In this document: piece by piece, positions 9,901 to 20,781 of the stretch | Layout: every line of letters starts with the position of its first letter | Numbering within the stretch: position 1 is the stretch's first letter | Assembly (NCBI GenBank): GCA_033782935.1 | Contig: JAWQEG010000722.1 | Span: 78,111 to 142,110, forward strand | Source: Petrolisthes cinctipes | Taxonomy: Eukaryota > Arthropoda > Malacostraca > Decapoda > Porcellanidae | DNA length: 64,000 nt | Direction: 5' to 3' | Position numbers and translations under genes: made by a program | Notes under the pieces: model-generated | Seen by the model: only the letters and a program-made list of their open reading frames with translations | Database searches by the model: none | What the model was told of the DNA's origin: nothing

Positions 9901-12900
9901 AGCCACGTGTGATCATTATACGAACCACTCACTACCGAATGAGATGGAAAGAGCAGTTGGGATAGGGAGAGTGACTCTGATACATTGTGGGTGCATGAAA
10001 TTATTTCGATTTCTCGAACACTGCTCTCTTCAATACTGATGGTTGATTTACTGACCCTGGTGTGTGAATGCCTTTAATCTCGGATGACTTTATCAGAGAA
10101 ATAAAGAGTCCTGCCATATTACATGCACTGAAATTGTACACAAAATATCACATCATATCTTTTCACATCTTGCTATCACAATATTTGATTGAGTGCTGGG
10201 AGGGAGGAAGGAGAGAGATAGTGAGGGAAAAGAGATAGAGTTCTCATTGGGTAGTTAAGACTTTCCACTACAAATCACTATCCTTTGGTAACCATCAACA
10301 CAAAGAAATTAATCAGAATATAACTTGACTGATGGTGAGCTTTACTTGTAATATCTTACAAATACTAAGCAGGTGGTGGAATGTTAGATTTTATAATATA
10401 GTAATATTTTAATTAGTTTAAAATATATTAAAAGGTTTGATACCCCTGTGAACTCAAGCCAGTCTCCTTAGGCTCTTCAGTTGTCCTTTCTTTCCTATTA
10501 TATCCTCTATGCTTGCTGTTCCTCCTCTGCATCTCTTGCCTTTTCTTATATCTTCCATGACCAGTGTGGTCTTCTTTCTTCCTCTTCATTTGCTTCAAGA
10601 TATTCAAACTCATCCATTATGTTGAGCACATGCATATCATACTTAGAAGGGACATTCATGTCTTTATCATCCCTAATTAGGAGACTCCTAATACCTATCT
10701 CACTATGCAAGGGAAGAATACCAGATGAATGTGTTAAGCTGGTATAGCCGTGTGTGAATGTTCACGCTGCAGTATTGATGAAATATTATTAACCCATGTA
10801 AATTCAATACAAAAGCTATCAGATTACTCTCACTTGCAATACTACAATTATCTACCACAACAAATCAGAGCGACGATAAAATTATAATCATAGCAACAAC
10901 AATATTCTAATCATAGTGAAAGCAGAATTATAATTATGAAAGGTGCACGAACAAGACCTTTAAGGTTAATGAATGTTATTGTAATGATTATTCCTCTTCT
11001 CTTTCCTAGTAACTGGCTGGGTAAGAATTACTACATGACTCACTAATATAACAATAATTAAATCATTAGTAATTGCTGATGTGTGAATTGTATTGCTACA
11101 TAAAGTTTGTAACAATTACCATATTACAGCAAATCTTTTGGAATATAACAATACACTTGGATTTTGATACCAAAAGATAACAGAAGATGACAGTCGGCTT
11201 TGTTGCTCTATAACCTCAGGTGCTTACTGTAATAATTCTCACCCTCTCCAATAATACTACTCGAACATTGTTGAAGCTTTTCCTCTCCAACCCAACCCAC
11301 TTTCCTTCTCTCTCGGTGGTGATTGGTTCGTATCATGATCACATGTGGTTCGGGATTCAAATTTCTGTGTCTCAACATTGGCAACGCTAAGTGGTAAACA
11401 CGGAAGTGGAGCCAACTGTACATATATACAGTGCTCGACATAGGATTGGTCCGCCTGGGGCGCGGTGAACCAATTCTATGTCGAAAATGGAAACACCCTT
11501 AAGGAGGTTGAATATTCGCGCCATTGGGACGGGCCGCCTGCCGTCATGGCATTGTGGGTGGAGCTACTCTACCCGCCAAAAACATCCCAGCTCAGGTGTT
11601 GTGTTGCCATCATCCAGGGAGATTTATTTCCCCGAGTGTACCGCGTGTCCCCCCCTCTCGACCCCCAACGCTGCCTCTTCTAACCCCACTAGTGTTATGA
11701 ATATGGGCTCTGATAAGGATCTATCACAGGTAACCATTGCCCAGATCATAGCCCTAAAGAAATACGATCATACAACGAAGGAAATAGCTGAACAGGTTGG
11801 TGTAAGTGAACGAAGTGTTAGACGCTGGGTTGCCAAGTTTTACCGGGAGGGTGACTTTGTCATTCCCACTCAGAAAACGAGGCCTGGCAAGAAACTGAAG
11901 ACCGGTATAAGGGCCCAGACAATTGTAAAACATGAGGTTGAATCCAATCCACGAGTGAGTGCCACGAAAATTAAGGAAAGTAACCCTGAACTGTTTGGAG
12001 AGGTGTTAATCCCAACTGTAAATTGTAGGATTGCGGCACTAGGCTACACCAGTCACCGCCCAGTCAAAAAACATCTTCTCACCCTTAAACAGAGGCACAA
12101 TAGAGTCGCTTTTGCCCATAAATATAGCGGTTGGGATAGTGACAAGTGGCTCAGTGTGCTATGGAGCGATGAATCCATCTTTAGGGTAACTGACAATAGA
12201 GGTGGGAATGTGTATCGGCGCTGTGTTAGCGACCCTCTTGACCCACACTACATCCAAGCAACTGATAAACACCCAAACTCACTTATGGTATGGGGTGCAT
12301 TTACTGAGTATGATACCGCTAAACTTCAAGTGCTTCCTAAATTGTCTATTATATTGTCTATTTTTTATTAATATTTCATTAATGAAGTTTGTGCGCTTTT
12401 TATGTTTTTCAGCGGGGCGGACCAATCCTATGTCGAGCACTGTACATATCTATGTATTAAGTATTTCCATTTTTCATTCAGAATCATATTTTCCCACTGC
12501 ACTAGTATGATAATGCAACCTTATATTGTCAGGCATCACACCCTTGATGTTCAGTGCAGCAGGAGGCAACCTGAGCACAGCACAGATCCTGTTGGACCGT
12601 GGAGCGGATCCCAACTCTCTCAGTGCCTCCCACCTCACTGCCTTGGATGTAGCTGAGGCTTGTAACAGACCGGATATCTCAAGCTGCCTTCAGAAGCGTA
12701 CCACACACCAGAAGAAGGGTCAGTCTGTTACAGCTTGTCTTGGGATACAGTACAGTATTTATATTTAGTATTCCTATAGTAATTGTGTTCAAAGCATGTT
12801 ATTATCCAGTATGTAATTAGTGTTTGTGGTCCAGGGAGCCAGTGTGACATCATGGAAGCATCAAGGCGAGGTGATGTGCAGGCAGTGCAGGAGATTCTTA

Positions 12901-15775
12901 TGAGTGACCCCAGTCAGTGTCTCACACCCAATGCAGATGGGGCCACACCTCTCATGGTCACTGCTATGATGGGACATATTCAGGTCAGTCTCCTTCTCCC
13001 TTTTACAGTACTTAGTGTAATCATGTATTTTATTACAAATCATATCTATTTTGTAGCTTACAAAAACCCAAGCCATTTAGCAGTATCTGTGTTGGTGAGA
13101 TGGAGACCATAGTAGGCACAGTATTAATATTGAACAGGGAAAGTAGAGTAATGTATACTGATATTGGACAAGTGAGACAATAATACATATTTGTGTTGGA
13201 GAGTTAAAGCAGAGTAATGTACAGGATTTTGATATTTGACAAGTGAGTAGCGGTGGACAGGTGAGACAGTAACAGTTTATTGTGGACAGGTGGCTCAGGT
13301 CCTGCTGCAGTATGGAGCTCATGTTGATGCTCAGGACTTCAGGAATGGCTGGACGGCTCTCATGCAAGCAATATACCACAGGTGGGACAGGCAGGGTGGT
13401 GAGTTTCCTCCAGTTCAATCCTTTAAACTTAATTACCATAATGTAGCTCTAAGTTGACATTTCCTGATAAATAATAGTTCCACAAATATAATTAATGCTA
13501 TCTTGTTTCTTAATATTCCTCAGACAGACAGAGATGGCTAAGTTCCTGGTGCAGTGTGGAGCAGACATGAATAAGGTCACACACAGGGGTTATACCGCCT
13601 TTGACTTTGCTAGTGAGATGCTTGACACTGATATTATGCGCATCTTTATTGAGGCACAGGTGAGGTTGTTGTGCATCTTTCAGTACTTTGTTGTTTCTTA
13701 GCTGACTGAGTTTATATATCATTTAGTATGCTTTTTACATTTCTGTGTCCTGGAACTTCCCAACCCAGAAATGGGTACTGTACTGTACTTCATAGGAGGA
13801 CATTGTTTTGTTTGAATATTGGTATCATAATTATAATGTAAGATACAATTTTGACATATTGGTACTCTAGGTTAAATAAAGTTATTGTACATTTTCTATA
13901 AATGTGTTAACATAAAATGAACACCTTAAGTATAGAACATTGAAAAGAAGTACAGTAGATTGAAAATTTAACTTTGCTGCCTGTGGTTGACAGATGTCAA
14001 CACCACTAGGTAATATGGGGAACGTCTCCCCATGCCCTCAGCCAGTCTGGTCTTATAACACTGGAGCTTCAACAGACTGTCCAGAAGGCACATCCAAGCT
14101 CGGTCTTAAGCATTGGTGGAATAGAGTTTCTAACAAGTAGGTCCTCAGTCGAGACTATTTATTGGTGTTTTTGTGTCTTGTGTAGAATTTAGACATCCCA
14201 TATCAATTTCTAAATGCAGGTCTTCACACATAGCTACATCTTAGAAACCAATTATGAAACATTAAGCTCATGGTACTGTATATAGCATATAATCTAGCTT
14301 TTATGATCAGGTTCCACAAAGTGAGGGGTATGAAGGCAGTGAAAGTAAACAACCCAGAGCCTGAATCAATAGGGGAGTTGGACCAGGTTTCCCCTTTGAC
14401 ACCCATACACTATGACCCCATACTGCCCCAGGAAGTCCGGCTTCCTCCAATCATGGTAAGTTCAATTCTCTTTTCAAGACTTGTGGAAGGGATTATTTTG
14501 AATGTGGAAATGAGATTGATTAAGTGTGGCACAGATTTTCCCTCAGGTAAAATATTGGTTAAGAAAAGGGTTACTGTTACAGGATATCATTAAATTGATT
14601 ACAGTATATTACATTTCATTGCAATGGGACTAGCACCAAGCTCAGAGGGAATATTGGCACAGAGAGATTGATTATAATAATGTTTTCCCAGGATTTTGGT
14701 GCAGGAAGTGCCTATGTACTGGAGACAATGAGGAGTATGGTACCACCCCACATATCACCAACAGGATTTAAGCCAACTGCCATGCCTCCTGGACGTAAAA
14801 TCCTCCCGGGAGGTCCTCTTGAACCACCACGTCACGCCACCAACTCCCGCCTTCTCAAGTGGAGTCTGGTATCATCTGTGTCACCAGGGTCTTCTCTCTC
14901 TGCACCCAGTCCTCAGTCTTCAGGTTAGCTAATAAGGAATAGGTTATGTTATGAGCACTTACTATTGAATGCAAACAATCATCAACTTGCCCTGTTTTCT
15001 GTGCAGGAGAATTGGTGACCCACATGATTTGCATCAACAAAATATACTGTCATAATAGTAATGAGGATATTTTTGTGATAAGTTAATAGTTAAGCTTATC
15101 ACATTGACAGAAACTTATGATATAAAGTATGTCCTACTATATAAAAATGAAAACATTTATAATATTTCAATAATTATAGGTGAGGCAAGAGGTCTAGGAT
15201 CCATGCTTAAGAGTGGAGGTACCAAGGTCGTTGCTGAGGGTGGAAGGAGTACGAAGAAGGATAGAGGTGGAGGTGAGAGAGAGTTGCTAGTGTTGTCCAT
15301 GGATAGTGGAGACTCTGGTCCTTCATCCCTAAAAACCGTCACATCATCCAAATCATCCAAGTCATCCAGATCATCAAGATCAACATCAACGCTCATTGCC
15401 GAGAGGGAGGGTGAGGAGAGACGAGAACGAAGGAGTCATGGTGAGAGTGGTGAGGGAGGACCAGAATATCTAAGAGGTGGTGGTGGTGGTGGCAGTGATG
15501 GAAAAGTAAGTGAGAAAATGGGGACAAAGAGACCAGAGAAGGGAATGTCCACACTCCCACCTTTGGACCTCAGCACAGATGGTGGTCTTGCTGAGGTACT
15601 AAGCAAGTTGGGTCTGAGCAAGTACCTGGGTGTGTTTGAAGAGCAGGAAGTAGACCTGGAGGTGCTACTGGAGCTGACTGACGGTGACCTGTGTGACCTG
15701 GGAATCTTGGATGCAACTGTTCGAAGCACCATAATGGCCGCCACTGTAATGCTCAGGTCTAAACTCCAGTCATGA
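6984..15775 (+). CDS. ANKS6: ANKS6, ankyrin-repeat and SAM-domain protein (11 coding exons)
   Basis: Coding exons: 6984-7068, 8591-8818, 9097-9306, 12533-12718, 12835-12983, 13290-13381, 13524-13659, 13994-14136, 14311-14455, 14692-14923, 15180-15775. All junctions are GT-AG and in phase, giving 733 aa. Residues 1-362 hold about ten ankyrin repeats (for example GWTPLMQAARHGHMAVVLLL and ATPLMVTAMMGHIQ). A basic segment follows, LKHWWNRVSNKFHKVRG. Then comes a Ser- and Gly-rich linker and a C-terminal SAM domain (about 668-725) with KYLGVFEEQEVDLEVLLELT. The WW-basic block and the FEEQEVD SAM signature point to ANKS6 rather than ANKS3. In vertebrates ANKS6 binds NEK8, INVS and NPHP3 in the proximal cilium. 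The start was taken as the first Met of the first exon, whose acceptor ends at 6961; an upstream 5' exon is likely. The protein is somewhat shorter than the human one (871 aa). Confidence 0.9.
7200..8445 (+). mobile_element. Decayed, internally deleted CR1-like LINE in ANKS6 intron 1
   Basis: About 7576-8100 encodes the endonuclease part (KPHLLFLTETQ, ICAVYLSPNS, VLGNFNVH). Almost directly after it, 8149-8280 encodes the far C-terminal reverse-transcriptase region (LYRGLIRPCMEYGSHVWGGS, VESKALCLINSSPLT), so the catalytic RT core is missing. Frameshifts follow (about 8290). The element lies in the same direction as ANKS6. Its 5' and 3' limits are estimates. Confidence 0.75.
9476..9828. mobile_element. 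Pogo/mariner-like MITE in ANKS6 intron 3
   Basis: Terminal repeats CACTCTACCTTCGATTTAA (left) and TTAAATCGAGGGTCGAGTG (right) are imperfect inverses, flanked by TA at 9474-9475 and 9829-9830. The 353-bp element has no coding region. The CACTCGACCCTCG-type end resembles pogo-family ends, which is a loose comparison. It touches the next element through a shared TA. Confidence 0.6.
9831..11418. mobile_element. Non-autonomous TA element with about 110-bp inverted repeats
   Basis: The left end (CAGTTGGCTCCACTTC, then ACCACTTAGCATTGCCAATG) matches the reverse complement of the right end over about 110 bases (GCCAATGTTGAG, AAATTTGAATCCCGA, GATCAT and ACGAACCA are all recognisable). TA dinucleotides flank it at 9829-9830 and 11419-11420. 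It is 1588 bp long; no transposase was recognised between the arms, so it looks like a mobilised non-autonomous Tc1/mariner-type element. Confidence 0.65.
11429..12442 (+). mobile_element. Tc1/mariner transposon, internally deleted
   Basis: Perfect 27-bp terminal inverted repeats (beginning CAGTGCTCGACATAGG) lie at 11429-11455 and 12416-12442, flanked by TA at 11427-11428 and 12443-12444. The element is 1014 bp, shorter than a usual 1.3-1.6 kb Tc1 element, and carries a transposase fragment. The perfect ends imply fairly recent insertion. It sits in ANKS6 intron 3, same orientation as the gene, eight bases after the preceding element's TA. Confidence 0.9.
11697..12371 (+). pseudogene. Truncated Tc1-family transposase
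   Basis: The frame starts MNMGSDKDLSQVTIAQI and shows an N-terminal helix-turn-helix (KEIAEQVGVSERSVRRWVAK) for binding the inverted repeats. The DDE-type catalytic fold then starts (VLWSDESIFRV, with the first catalytic Asp, and NSLMVWGAF). Reading ends soon after LQVLPKL in unrelated AT-rich sequence, so the DN-P-H motif with the second Asp and the third acidic residue are absent. It cannot be an active transposase, although the terminal repeats could still be recognised by an enzyme made elsewhere. The open frame extends upstream to 11478 without family similarity. Confidence 0.85.
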
Positions 15776-16757
15776 CATGGTTTTATTTGACCTGGGATGG
15801 CCTGCCTTCACAAGACTGGCAGTGCTTCTCAAAACCAGACTTGGAGTAGGACACGTTAGTGCCATTTGTCTTTGTTGATAGGATAACTTAAGTACTGTTT
15901 TCTGAACACATCCAAGCACCACCTCCTTTGGTTCATAATCTTACCTAGGCATTGGGGCTAAGCCGTTAGACATCAAAACTTTCATTTGGTAAAGTAACTG
16001 TGATCATGTTTGTAGCATTCATATATAAAATAATAAGCCCCATTAATTGATTTACGAAAAAATAATTGCATACTGTGAACTTGAATGTGAGTGGCATTCA
16101 TTCCCTTGTAGGGCTGCCCATTCCTTCGAACTATGCTGGGTGCTAAGAAAATACAGTACTAGTATCTTGGTAAACCATTTGTTGAGGTATAGATTACACC
16201 CCCTCAAAGTATTTGCACAAAACAGTATATTTCACCTTTGACTGAAATGTGGTTGGATGTGTACAGGTTGGGGGTTAATCAGTAGTAACAACTTTTTGAG
16301 GTGAAGAATATGAAGTCCAGTGACATATAAGTATAATATTGTTCCGGCCATGTTCTAACTGACATTAATTGCAAATTAATTTTAACATGTGGTTTATCAA
16401 GGCAAGAAACCAAAACGTCTCCCTTAATCAGATTTACAAGCAATTGCTTCTGTTGGTGTGTATTTTTTTTATAGTACTGTAAAATTTAGTTAACCAATGG
16501 AGATAACTTACTTTTCCATCTTAGCTGTCAAATGAGCTTGTGAAGTGTGAACAGTACACCTGGAGGTCACTAACTTTTGTTACTCCTTCAAACAATGGCA
16601 GTCATATTTACTGACCAACTGTATTTAATTTTTTATTCAATTGTTTAAGAATTACCAAGCAGCATAGCACATGTTCCTCACTCCAGAATTGTGATTGTAG
16701 ACAAAATATATTTAGTAATGACCTACTACTTGCCACAGGATAAAGTTGTTTAGGCTT

Positions 16758-16915
16758 AAGGAAAATGTTTGTTCAAATTTTAAGCAGCCAGCGATTTGGT
16801 TGGCAAATTAAAGGCTACAGATTCTTCCAAACTGAGGCATGGTTTGGAGGAATCAATACCCTTCAATATGCTGCCTTTATTTATCGAAGGCTGCTGAAAA
16901 TTTGAACATAATTTA
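16758..16915. repeat. TTAA-type fold-back repeat, copy 2
   Basis: CTTAAGGAAAATGTTTGTTC with TTTTAAGCAGCC on the left pairs with GGCTGCTGAAAATTTGAACA on the right. The inner arms carry GATTCTTCCAAACTGAGGCA and TGGTTTGGAGGAATC, the same core as the other copies of this family. No coding content. Confidence 0.6.
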
Positions 16916-17242
16916 CTTGAACCCTGCTTCCTGAACATCTTCATTCTGTGGTTTGATTTGAAAGGGAGACACTTCAGATTTACTTATTCTTTGTTGCAGG
17001 GGAGATTGAAAGCAGATACTCAACATTTACAAAGAAGGAAGAAAAAGATGCATGTAAATAATTTATATTTATTTAATAAAAAAAAAAAAAAAAAACTAGA
17101 CTTAAATTTATTTTTCTTTCTCTTGTTCACAATTCTTCTTGGATCTCATAATCCTTAGTTTTCTTGTTTCTCTTGACATCAGCTCAGACCCTGTAATAAA
17201 TGAAGTAAGCCATTGGTTAGTTGTGGTGTCCAATCTGAAGCC

Positions 17243-17429
17243 CAAGTTAGTGTCCACTCCCACCAGAAGTCAGTGTAATAATGGCTTGGCCTGTGGTGCT
17301 GTGTTGGTTTACCTTTCAACACCCCAGCATGGAAATTCTAGCCTGATTTGGGTGATGGAAACTATACACAACACCACAGGCCAAGCCATTATTACTCTCT
17401 GACCTCTGGTGGCAGTGGACACAAACTTG
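17243..17429. repeat. Large palindromic (fold-back) element
   Basis: The left arm, about 62 bases at 17243-17304 (GTGTCCACTCCCACCAGAAG, then TAATAATGGCTTGGCCTGTG), matches the reverse complement of 17366-17429 (ACACCACAGGCCAAGCCATT, then CTCTGGTGGCAGTGGACAC) with few differences. The central 60 bases are unpaired. No coding capacity; flanking target duplication was not resolved. Confidence 0.7.
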
Positions 17430-17469
17430 AGTTTCTGACTAGTCACTAGAATAAAAAAATCAATGGAGT

Positions 17470-17770
17470 ACGATGGTGTTATGAGTTGGAGGCTACAGAT
17501 TCATTCAAACTGAGCCATGAAACAAGAACTGTACTCCAGTTCTTAGCATAGTCTGGAGAAATTTCTTGTCCTGTCCCTCCAAACTGCTACAGTGTAGAGA
17601 CAACCTACACAATAAGTATGCTGTGTGGCACCAATGTGGGGATATTGCCAAGCATTTCAATATACAGTAAGTCACAAAATTGGCCACTACTGATGTGCCA
17701 GTCTGCTGCTTGGGAAAGTTTGAATGAATTGGTGTCCTTCAATTCATCAACACCATCTTCTTATAAAGTT
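17470..17770. repeat. TTAA-type fold-back repeat, copy 3, interrupted
   Basis: ACGATGGTGTTATGAGTTGG and GATTCATTCAAACTGAGCCA at the left are the inverse of TTTGAATGAATTGGTG and TTCATCAACACCATCTT near 17722-17760. The arms are about 200 bases apart, further than in other copies, as if extra sequence lies in the loop. Decayed. Confidence 0.45.
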
Positions 17771-18397
17771 ACAAGTCTACTTTTCAATCAAAATTTTGTA
17801 CCCAGACAGTGTGGAGGTTCCAAATAATCTCATATCACTGCACTCATTGCACAGATGATGATGATTTAGTTCCCCAGACTGTCTGACCAATCACAGTATT
17901 CCCTGCCATTATGAGTAACCAGTTCAGCATGGTCAGACCATTCACAACTGAGTACTGACTTTGGATTGAGACTGTATATTGACAAGTTTGTGCTGCATGT
18001 CTCACATTTTGAAAAGAAAGGCAGAATTCTCAAGTTAAACAAGATGTCAGAGCTCTAACTGTACAAAATATTACCTGTTGACGTCTGACAGAATGCTAAT
18101 GAATAACCACAGCACCCTGGGTCAAGATTCTGGCACCTGAAGGGTTTCCAACAGCTTGTCACATGGTTTGAATGAGAAAATATGACACTAATGAGTACAG
18201 TACTGAAGCAACTAATACTGAACTGAATTGTTGAATCAAAGAGCACACTTAACTTGCCCATCAACTGGTTCACTTGTCGCAGATATTGTGACTAACATTG
18301 GTGAGAGGTTCTGTAGTGTTGATTGATTTGAGGATGAAAGATCACTCTAGGCCTGGAACACCCTGTAAGATAAGGGAGTAGGTGATAGTGAGGTGTA

Positions 18398-18614
18398 CAG
18401 TTGGACACAGGAACTGGTGGTACAGCCCAGGTGAAAGATACTTGTCCCATTTGAGTAACCAGTGTCTATTTATTATCAGGTACTTGCTTTTTATTACCAT
18501 CCTCAATACTGACTTCTGCCCCTGGTGTCTCCTATTTGGCACTAAGGAACTTGATATTGGGAGAAATTGACCATCTTTCACTTGGGCTGTACCTCGAATT
18601 CCTGTGTCCAACTG
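18398..18614. mobile_element. TA-flanked MITE
   Basis: Ends CAGTTGGACACAGGAA and TTCCTGTGTCCAACTG are perfect inverses for 16 bases and continue imperfectly (GGTACAGCCCAGGTGAAAGA against TCTTTCACTTGGGCTGTACC). TA lies on both sides (18396-18397 and 18615-18616). At 217 bp it has no coding capacity, typical of a mariner-type MITE. Confidence 0.7.
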
Positions 18615-20781
18615 TACATGTAGTCAGTATCCTACAAACTTAGGTATAAAATACCCTTAGAAGTGGCAGTCCATTTTGTATTACAATTTGAAGATATCTG
18701 TAGCTTCCCAAATCTACTGACATCACAGACCCAACCCAACCTCAAGAGTATGAATGTCATAGCTTCAATTTGAAAATTAGTCTTGTTGACTAAATAGAAA
18801 ACAACCATGATGCCCAAGTTCTGTAAATAACCAACAAAATTTGAGCACACACAGTAGGGCATGTAAAAATGTACTTAGAAAATAGTAACAGTATATTAAG
18901 CAATACCTATGATTAAAGACAACCCTCACCTAAACACACCTAACTTAATCTAATCTTCAATATCTAACCTAAATTTGAATAATTACATAGGAAACTGCTC
19001 CAATTGAAATAGATTATAAGCACTAGGGAATAACCTAATAATGTCCAGTAGAGAGAAGAGGAGGGTGGCGGTTGATTACAATTGCACATCTGCAAGTGTT
19101 TCCATGCTAACAACGGCAAAGAGACACAAGTCAAGGGATAGAGTCACAGTCAAGGTTAAACTCTATGAGAATAGCTTCTAGGTGATCGCTGTGCTAGTGC
19201 TGCTGCTGAACTGCCTACCACAGTCATAATCATCCACCACCTCACCTCCTAACTAATGGGACTCATCCGCTTTCATGAATACCAGCAAAGTAATTTCACT
19301 ATCTTATATTGATTATAATTACACTCCAACCGAAACACACATAGTTAAATGTCGATCAAACCTGAACCACAACCCTAGCTTGAATTCACAGAGAAACTGA
19401 TCAGATCCCAATCTGAACCCATAAAAACATGAATCATATTCTGATAATGATAATGTTATTTTACCACTACAGTATATAAGAGAAGACATGTCAGTGATCC
19501 CTGCCTCCCCAAAGTTCACAATGAGAGAAATAAGTAATAGCCAAGTCTGTTATCATAAAAACACAAGTACAGTAGCAAAGTAATCAACCTACAAGTATCC
19601 TTCAAGAAGATGAAGAGGTGTTGGGTATTATGTCGTCTGGCTTCTTCTTGTCTCCTCTCCTTTCTCGTCTCTTCACCAGTACTCCCTTGCCTTCATTACC
19701 TCATCCATCTTCAACAATCTCCATAATCGTCCCACTACCCACCGCTGAGATACCGTATAATATCTGAAACAATACATTAACATTAGTGATTTGTATTGCA
19801 CGAGTCGAGTTACCAACCCGCACACAAGCCAGTGACATTTCTGTTATTATAGAATAAAAACACCAATCCCACAATCTATTCCTTTATAAACTTCTTGGGA
19901 TTTTCACAAATTATCCAAGAATACTTCAGAGAACATCAAATCAAGAATATATTAATTACTTACCGGTACTTGAAAAATCCTCAATATACGTGACGACACA
20001 CCATCAACCCTACGTCTATTACCGCGGTGCTAATGAGTGGTCAAGAGTACTCAAGACTGATAACTTGACCATTGCCTCCACAACTTAATAAAGTCAAATT
20101 ATTAGTCAGTCAGTCAAAAGTATAATTGTACATCTGGCAACACAAGAGTAAAACCTGAATATAAAATTATCTAAATATTATTTGAAAGTCTAATCTACTG
20201 TACATATACATATATTTGATTATTAAAAGCATTCCATGTTACATTATAAAAGGAAAGAGACCGTCCCGGGGCAGAGCTGAAAACACGAACTCAATCACCA
20301 CAAAAAAAAAAAGCACATTACTGTACTTACATATAGAGATGGCAACATGGATCGGTATGCTGATAAGATTAATCATTGATAACACAAGATAAGCACGTCT
20401 TGTTGTTTTAGTTGATACACAAAGAAGGCACAGTTTTGTCTCACTTGGAAGGTTAGCAGTAAGCCAGTGGTATTGTATTGTACTATACTGTAGTTATGGG
20501 GTAATTTTACCAAGTGCTCAACAATTATTCTGTGCAGTAGTTATCAACTACACTATGCACTGTTAATGGACTTATAGTTTGGTTTTTACTCATTTTTATC
20601 ACAATTTATATCTTGTATGGAGTCATTTTAAGTTCTGGGGCTTTTTTTTTTTTATAGCAGCCAAACCAAGCTACCACCCCTGCCGTCAGCTCATCACCAC
20701 AAATTACCATTGGAGTGACGTCATACACAAGTGTCCTAGCTGTCTGTTGTGGTTAATAAGGAGGAATTAAAGTGACCCATC

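Larger units (their letters stand above)
15776..20660. other. Intergenic region between ANKS6 and the tetraspan gene
   Basis: No gene could be supported. The first part is presumably the ANKS6 3' untranslated region. It carries fold-back elements at about 16758-16915, 17243-17429, 17470-17770 and 18398-18614. An A-rich run lies at about 17079-17095 and a short T-run at 20642-20653. The stretch 19000-20650 is plain AT-rich DNA and would contain the promoter of the tetraspan gene, but no motif could be assigned. Confidence 0.55.

Noticed and set aside
12202..12656. Extra open frames overlapping the Tc1 element and ANKS6 exon 4
   Set aside because: They are other-frame readings; the transposase frame and the ankyrin frame explain the region.
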